NCBI RefSeq assembly: GCF_050717545.1
Contig: NZ_JBOITN010000028.1
Span: 62,001-126,000, forward strand
DNA: 64,000 nucleotides
From: Clostridium_AD sp050717545
GTDB taxonomy: Bacteria; Bacillota; Clostridia; Clostridiales; Clostridiaceae
Direction of reading: 5' to 3'
Shown here piece by piece: positions 59,905 to 64,000 of this stretch (positions within the stretch are counted from its first letter, which is position 1; every line of letters starts with the position of its first letter). The translations under genes and the position numbers were made by a program. The notes beneath the pieces are model-generated. The model was not told where the DNA came from. It did no database searches and saw only the letters and a program-made list of their open reading frames with translations.

Positions 59905-60858
59905 TTATGCATAGCATTTAATAAATTCCTCGATAATATTTTTATGTTTTTCTTTATTATCAATAAATCCAATACCTATACTACTCAATTTAGATACTCT
60001 CGCCTGTGTAATATTACCAAGCACTTTACATATATCTCTTACTCTAAAATTGCAGAGACTTCTCATTAACACAACTATTAGTGCCTTAGCTTCAACAATA
60101 TCTCTACTATATTTAATAGAAATTTTACTCTTTGATATATTCATCCTTAATGCTACAAATTCTACTACGTCTTCTGGCTTAAAGTTTCTTATAATTATCG
60201 TTCTTTCACTTCTATATTCTGTTTTTTCATGTTCAAATTCAAATTCTTCTTTAAATTCTTCTATAAACTCTTCTCTAAATGCATATTCATCATCTGATTT
60301 GTTTTCATTACACCCAAAAATAATATCATGATAGTTTTTTCTTGCACTTTTGATGTCACTACCAAAAAGATTTAAAACAAATCCATAATCCACTAAATTA
60401 AAGGAGTCTCGTCGTTTCCCTAAAAATATTGAAAGGCTAGAAAACCCATACTTATCCGGACATTTTTTATATTCGCCAATATCAGTAGGATTATTATGTA
60501 TATATAGAGATACTGTCTTTAAGTACTTATCATTATCAACTATTTTGCTCTTAAATCTCTCTTTAAAAAGATGTCCTTCTCTCTCATATTTTCTATTAAA
60601 ATACATAGCATATGAAAGATTTATTCCATGCATAACCTTTGAAATATCTGAACCATTAGCATCAATTACCAAGTGGTAATGATTATCCATAATGCAATAT
60701 CCGTAAATTTTAAATTTGTACAATTCTTTATACTTCTTTACAAGAGATAAGTACTTTTTCTTATCTTCCCCATCCCTAAATAGCTGCACCTCACTAATGC
60801 TTTTGCACATAATATGAAATACAGACTCTTCTGTTTTTACTCTTGCCATTCTTGGCAT
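59905..60858 (-). CDS. REP-associated tyrosine transposase (RAYT, Y1 family)
   Basis: 317 residues. N-terminal Y1 domain: MPRMARVKTEESVFHIMCKSI, HUH-type metal motif in MDNHYHLVIDA, GHLFKERFKSKIV and the tyrosine-containing SLYIHNNPTDIGEY. C-terminal ~120 residues include a DnaA-like helix-turn-helix (AKALIVVLMRSLCNFRVRDICKVLGNITQARVSKL). RAYTs are single-copy, domesticated relatives of IS200/IS605 transposases that mobilise short palindromic REPs. ATG 60858 follows GAGGTGATTTTT. Flanked by GGGACRGTT motifs. Confidence 0.9.
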   Translation of the reverse strand: MPRMARVKTEESVFHIMCKSISEVQLFRDGEDKKKYLSLVKKYKELYKFKIYGYCIMDNHYHLVIDANGSDISKVMHGINLSYAMYFNRKYEREGHLFKERFKSKIVDNDKYLKTVSLYIHNNPTDIGEYKKCPDKYGFSSLSIFLGKRRDSFNLVDYGFVLNLFGSDIKSARKNYHDIIFGCNENKSDDEYAFREEFIEEFKEEFEFEHEKTEYRSERTIIIRNFKPEDVVEFVALRMNISKSKISIKYSRDIVEAKALIVVLMRSLCNFRVRDICKVLGNITQARVSKLSSIGIGFIDNKEKHKNIIEEFIKCYA

Positions 60859-60955
60859 AAAAATCACCTCTCCTCTCAGACTTTTTTATATTCTTGCCTT
60901 TAAAATGAGATGATATTCATGTATCTTCATACTTGCATGGAATAGTCTAATAATT

Positions 60956-61011
60956 GTTAACTGTCCCCAATATTCAGATGTTTGATTCTCTTATCAATTA
61001 GAACTGTCCCC
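60956..61011 (-). repeat. REP-like motifs upstream of the RAYT gene
   Basis: Two reverse-strand motifs: GGGGACAGTTAAC (60956-60968) and GGGGACAGTTCT (61000-61011). They are followed by a low-complexity run of TACC/TAAC/CACC tetramers to about 61070. Confidence 0.6.
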
Positions 61012-61137
61012 AATCATTACCTACCTATCTAACTAATTACCTCATTACCCTCACCCACCTCACAAAATTTGAAATTTCTTTAATAATAAACATACTCCAT
61101 CATATACTTTAATATCATGAACTTTTAGGAGGTATCT

Positions 61138-61971
61138 ATGAATATTTTAATAACTGGTGCAAAAGGCAATGTTGGAACTTATTTTTCCTCCGAATTGTCA
61201 AAATCACATACTGTATATGGGTTAGATAAAGCGGAACTTGACGTAACTGATAAAATATCTACTGAGAAGACTCTAAATATATTAAAACCTGACGTTGTTA
61301 TTCATACCGCAGCTATAACAAATAAATATATATGCGAGTATAATGAGACTTTAGCTTATGACGTAAACACTGTCGGAACTTTAAACATAGCCACTTGTTG
61401 CAACAGGCTTAACATACCTTTAGTTTATCTGTCTAGCACTGATGTATACGGTGATAAAAGTTCATCCCCCTATAATGAAATTGATGAATGTATTCCTATA
61501 AATGCATATAGCACGAGTAAACTAGGGGGTGAAGAATTAATACAAACAATTTGTGAAAAGTATTTTATTGTCCGGACTTCAACTATATTTGGAGGTAATG
61601 ATTGTTTTGTTAGAAAACTCATAAAAGGCAACCACACAGCAGTCTATCTATTTTCAAATCCTACCCTATGTGTAACTTATATTGAAGACTTGACCCTAGT
61701 AATTAAAGAACTGTTAGCAACCAACAAATATGGGGTATATAACTATACTAGTGAAGGTTGTTTATCAAAGTCAACACTTATTAATAGTATAATTGAATTT
61801 AGCAATCTAAATATCCCTCTAATTGTAAGCTCTGATAAACTTTTATCCAACATCATAAAAGAACCTAAGTACACATGCTCTAATAATTCTCATATTAAAA
61901 AATCTTTAGGGATTAAAATTCCTGAATGGAATGATAGGTTGAAATATTACATCGATAAATGCATTCAATAA
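61138..61971 (+). CDS. RmlD-like extended SDR (dTDP-4-dehydrorhamnose reductase family)
   Basis: 277 residues: NADP-binding GAKGNVGTYFS, GLDKAELDVTDK, KPDVVIHTAAITN, STDVYGDKSSSPYNE and the catalytic YSTSKLGGEELIQ (YxxxK). The family reduces a nucleotide-sugar ketone, but isolated copies may have other roles. Not next to other polysaccharide genes. AGGAGGTATCT before ATG; terminator at 61973. Confidence 0.88.
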   Translation: MNILITGAKGNVGTYFSSELSKSHTVYGLDKAELDVTDKISTEKTLNILKPDVVIHTAAITNKYICEYNETLAYDVNTVGTLNIATCCNRLNIPLVYLSSTDVYGDKSSSPYNEIDECIPINAYSTSKLGGEELIQTICEKYFIVRTSTIFGGNDCFVRKLIKGNHTAVYLFSNPTLCVTYIEDLTLVIKELLATNKYGVYNYTSEGCLSKSTLINSIIEFSNLNIPLIVSSDKLLSNIIKEPKYTCSNNSHIKKSLGIKIPEWNDRLKYYIDKCIQ

Positions 61972-61972
61972 C

Positions 61973-62006
61973 AAAAAAAGACTAGCCTTATAGCTAGTCT
62001 TTTTTT
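61973..62006. terminator. Bidirectional terminator between SDR and nadC
   Basis: AAAAAAAGACTAGC, CTTATA, GCTAGTCTTTTTTT. Confidence 0.9.
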
Positions 62007-62015
62007 GATGCCAAG

Positions 62016-62852
62016 TTAATCATTAACTAAATTTCTCATACTTAAATCTAATATTCTACAAGAATGGGTCAATGCTCCTACAGATATATAATCAACTCCA
62101 CAGCTTGCAACTCCTTCAATATTATCTAGTGTTATATTCCCAGATGCCTCAATCAATGCTTTTTTATCAATTATCACAACTGCTTTTTTCATAGTTTCAG
62201 TGTCCATATTATCAAGCATTATAATGTCTACTCCAGCTTCTAACGTCTCGCTAATTTGCTCTAGAGATTCTACTTCAACTTCTATTTTTTTAACAAATGA
62301 AACATTATTACGTATAATTTCGACTGCTTCTTTTATTCCTCCAGCTGCGCTTATATGATTTTCCTTTATTAAGACACCATCTGAGAGATTATATCTATGA
62401 TTACACCCTCCTCCAATTTTTACAGCATATTTTTCAAATATCCTCATGTTAGGTGTGGTTTTTCTTGTATCCAAAATCTTTACGCCACTTCCTTCTAATT
62501 GGTCAACATAAGTTTTAGTTAATGTAGCTATGCCACTCATTCTTTGAAGATAATTTAGTGCAGTTCTCTCCCCTGTCAATATGTGTTTTGTATTCCCACT
62601 AAGTTTTGCAATGCATTCCCCCTGGATAACTTCATCTCCATCATGCCTAAAAAACTCTATTTTAACCTCTCCAAGCAATTTAAAAACCCGTTCAAATACA
62701 AGCAATCCCGCCATTACTCCATCCTCTTTAGCTATTAAATCAAGGCTACAACTGCAATCATCACCAATAATAAATTCCGTTGTAATATCTGTTTGTGGTA
62801 CATCTTCTTTTATTGCATCTTTAATGAGCTTATCAATAATTAACCAATTCAT
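62016..62852 (-). CDS. nadC: Nicotinate-nucleotide pyrophosphorylase (carboxylating)
   Basis: 278 residues: TGERTALNYLQRMSGIATLTKTYV, LDTRKTTPNMRIFEKYAVKIGGGCNHRYNLSDGVLIKENHI and EVEVESLEQ with IMLDNMDTETM are diagnostic. Converts quinolinate and PRPP to nicotinate mononucleotide. ATG 62852 lies within the nadB 3' end (20-bp overlap), so the two are coupled. Confidence 0.96.
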   Translation of the reverse strand: MNWLIIDKLIKDAIKEDVPQTDITTEFIIGDDCSCSLDLIAKEDGVMAGLLVFERVFKLLGEVKIEFFRHDGDEVIQGECIAKLSGNTKHILTGERTALNYLQRMSGIATLTKTYVDQLEGSGVKILDTRKTTPNMRIFEKYAVKIGGGCNHRYNLSDGVLIKENHISAAGGIKEAVEIIRNNVSFVKKIEVEVESLEQISETLEAGVDIIMLDNMDTETMKKAVVIIDKKALIEASGNITLDNIEGVASCGVDYISVGALTHSCRILDLSMRNLVND

Positions 62853-64000
62853 TCCTTATACCCTCTCCAATTTTCTTAAATTTGTTTATAATTATAGTTT
62901 TATTAATTTCACTATAATTTCTAAAAGTTTTTATATCCTGTACGTCTTCATAACTTAAATTAGTAATCCCACTTATAGACTTATTTATAAACTCGGCAGC
63001 TCGTCTTGAGAATACCAAGGCCTCTAGAAGCGAGTTACTTGCCAGCCTATTTGCTCCATGTACACCTGTACAACTTACTTCACCACAGGCATATAAATGT
63101 TCCATGGATGTTCTAGAAAATAGATCTACAGCGATCCCTCCCATATGATAATGTTCTACTGGTGTTACTGGAATTTTATCTTTGGTGATATCTATGCCAC
63201 TTTCCAAACATCTTTTATAAATGCCTGGAAATCTGTTTACAATATACTCTTTATCTTTAAATGAAATATCTAAAAACACATACGGTTTGCTGCTCTTTTC
63301 CTCTTCATCATAAACTGCTCTTGCTACTATATCTCTTGGTAAAAGTTCATCAACAAATCTCTTCCCCTGTTGATTTAAAAGTTTTGCGCCTTCCCCTCTG
63401 AGAGATTCCGTTATCAGGAATTTTTCGCAGTTCTCGTTTTCGTCATATAAAGCAGTCGGATGAAATTGAACATATTCTAAATTAGCGGTTTTAATATTAT
63501 GCCTTAAAGCAATAGCAATTCCATCCCCAGTTAATCCTCTTCTATTAGTTGAATTTTTAAATAAACCTCCAATTCCACCTGTCGCTAAAATTATCTCCTT
63601 AGAATATACATTTATTCTTAACTGTCCCTCTGTTAACTCTCCTGTTAACTCTTTTGTTGTTAACCGTCCCCTCGTTAACTGCCCCCTTGTAATAATTGCT
63701 CCAACGCATTTATCATTATCTGTAATGATATCAAGCAAAGTAGTATTTTCAAATATTTTTACATTTTTCTTAGTTTTAACTTCTTTTAATAAAACTTCAA
63801 AAAGCTCTCTTCCAGTTTCATCATTATGATGCACAATTCTATTGATACTATGAGCACCCTCCTTTGTATACTGGAATTTTCCATTTTCTAGATCAAAGCT
63901 GACTCCATAACCCTTTACTTTATCAATATTATCAATAGATTCATGTACTAGAGTTTTTACTGCTTGCCGTGAATTTTTGAATTTCCCTGCCTTTAATGTG
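62833..64000 (-). CDS. nadB: L-aspartate oxidase, C-terminal part (runs off the right edge)
   Basis: At least 388 residues are encoded in the window: the frame is open to the right edge, reading TLKAGKFKNSRQAVKTLV … GAHSINRIVHHNDETG, then ILATGGIGGLFKNSTN, LEYVQFHPTALYD, TESLRGEGAKLLN, YHMGGIAVDLFSR and GVHGANRLASNSLLEALVF, all FAD-binding/catalytic features of NadB, which oxidises aspartate to iminoaspartate for quinolinate synthesis. Between CVGAII and INVYSKEIILATGG sits an insertion of about 24 residues made of repeated T-[RTGE]-x-x-L units. The frame is kept, so the protein may be functional. Confidence 0.93.
   Translation of the reverse strand, partial: TLKAGKFKNSRQAVKTLVHESIDNIDKVKGYGVSFDLENGKFQYTKEGAHSINRIVHHNDETGRELFEVLLKEVKTKKNVKIFENTTLLDIITDNDKCVGAIITRGQLTRGRLTTKELTGELTEGQLRINVYSKEIILATGGIGGLFKNSTNRRGLTGDGIAIALRHNIKTANLEYVQFHPTALYDENENCEKFLITESLRGEGAKLLNQQGKRFVDELLPRDIVARAVYDEEEKSSKPYVFLDISFKDKEYIVNRFPGIYKRCLESGIDITKDKIPVTPVEHYHMGGIAVDLFSRTSMEHLYACGEVSCTGVHGANRLASNSLLEALVFSRRAAEFINKSISGITNLSYEDVQDIKTFRNYSEINKTIIINKFKKIGEGIRNELVNY
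63617..63686 (-). repeat. Five-unit REP-like array inside nadB
   Basis: Reverse-strand units end at 15, 12, 15, 15 spacing: GGGGGCAGTTAAC, GGGGACGGTTAAC, AAAAGAGTTAAC, GGAGAGTTAAC, AGGGACAGTTAAG. They translate as TRGQL-TRGRL-TTKEL-TGEL-TEGQL. Multiples of three preserve the frame. Confidence 0.8.

Noticed and set aside
1..64000. CRISPR arrays, prophage or toxin gene clusters
   Set aside because: No direct-repeat/spacer arrays, integrase, phage structural genes or secreted toxin genes could be seen.

Overview
The window is a 64-kb stretch of an AT-rich chromosome from a spore-forming, low-GC Gram-positive anaerobe, most likely Clostridium sensu stricto. Pointers are the germination protease, SpoIVFB, Spo0B- and Spo0E-like sporulation proteins, a V-type ATPase, a flavodiiron protein, flagellin lysine methylase, strong AGGAGG-type ribosome binding sites and frequent TTG starts. 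I cannot name the species. No prophage, CRISPR array or rRNA operon is visible.

Layout. 1-5 kb: end of gpr, rpsT, then holA and a short comEC on the minus strand, with a Cys-rich mini-protein and a zinc-ribbon mini-protein that are shorter than normal gene-calling cut-offs. 4.9-13.6 kb: a complete nine-gene V-type ATPase operon (minus strand), whose promoter is overlapped by a perfect palindrome. 13.8-16.6 kb: a small winged-helix-like gene, a candidate small RNA, comEA and a D,D-carboxypeptidase. 16.7-39 kb: a long, mostly minus-strand housekeeping block with the classical Firmicutes order maf-radC-mreBCD-minCDE-rodA-mgsA-spoIVFA/B-(two radical-SAM-associated genes)-rng-rplU-prp-rpmA-spo0B-obg-yhbY-nadD-yqeK-LCP. 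It links cell shape, septum placement, sporulation signalling and ribosome assembly. 39-47 kb: a Met-rich protein, two tRNA-Leu genes, lytic transglycosylase, coaE, polA and a chemotaxis receptor. 47-53 kb: Spo0E-like, fliB, an amidase, a lipoprotein and a folate operon (HD protein, folP, folBK) next to decayed pabA/pabB fragments. 53-64 kb: PHP phosphoesterase, M18 aminopeptidase, hprK, DUF896, a second Spo0E-like gene, fprA, a REP-associated tyrosine transposase (RAYT), an SDR, nadC and the 3' part of nadB.

The most unusual signals are repeats. A 12-13-bp motif resembling GGGGACRGTTAAC flanks the RAYT gene and also forms a five-unit, 12/15-bp periodic array inside the nadB coding sequence, in frame, adding about 24 residues. 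A second, unrelated ~28-bp repeat (core TCCTGCGGAGCTGCAAT) occurs about five times; one copy supplies the last codons and stop of the V-ATPase stalk subunit gene. Other points worth following are a possible independent small RNA at 14.15-14.3 kb, a Spo0B-like protein in the rpmA-obg interval, a SpoIVFA-position protein without a LytM domain, remnants of p-aminobenzoate synthesis genes, and several sub-60-residue genes.
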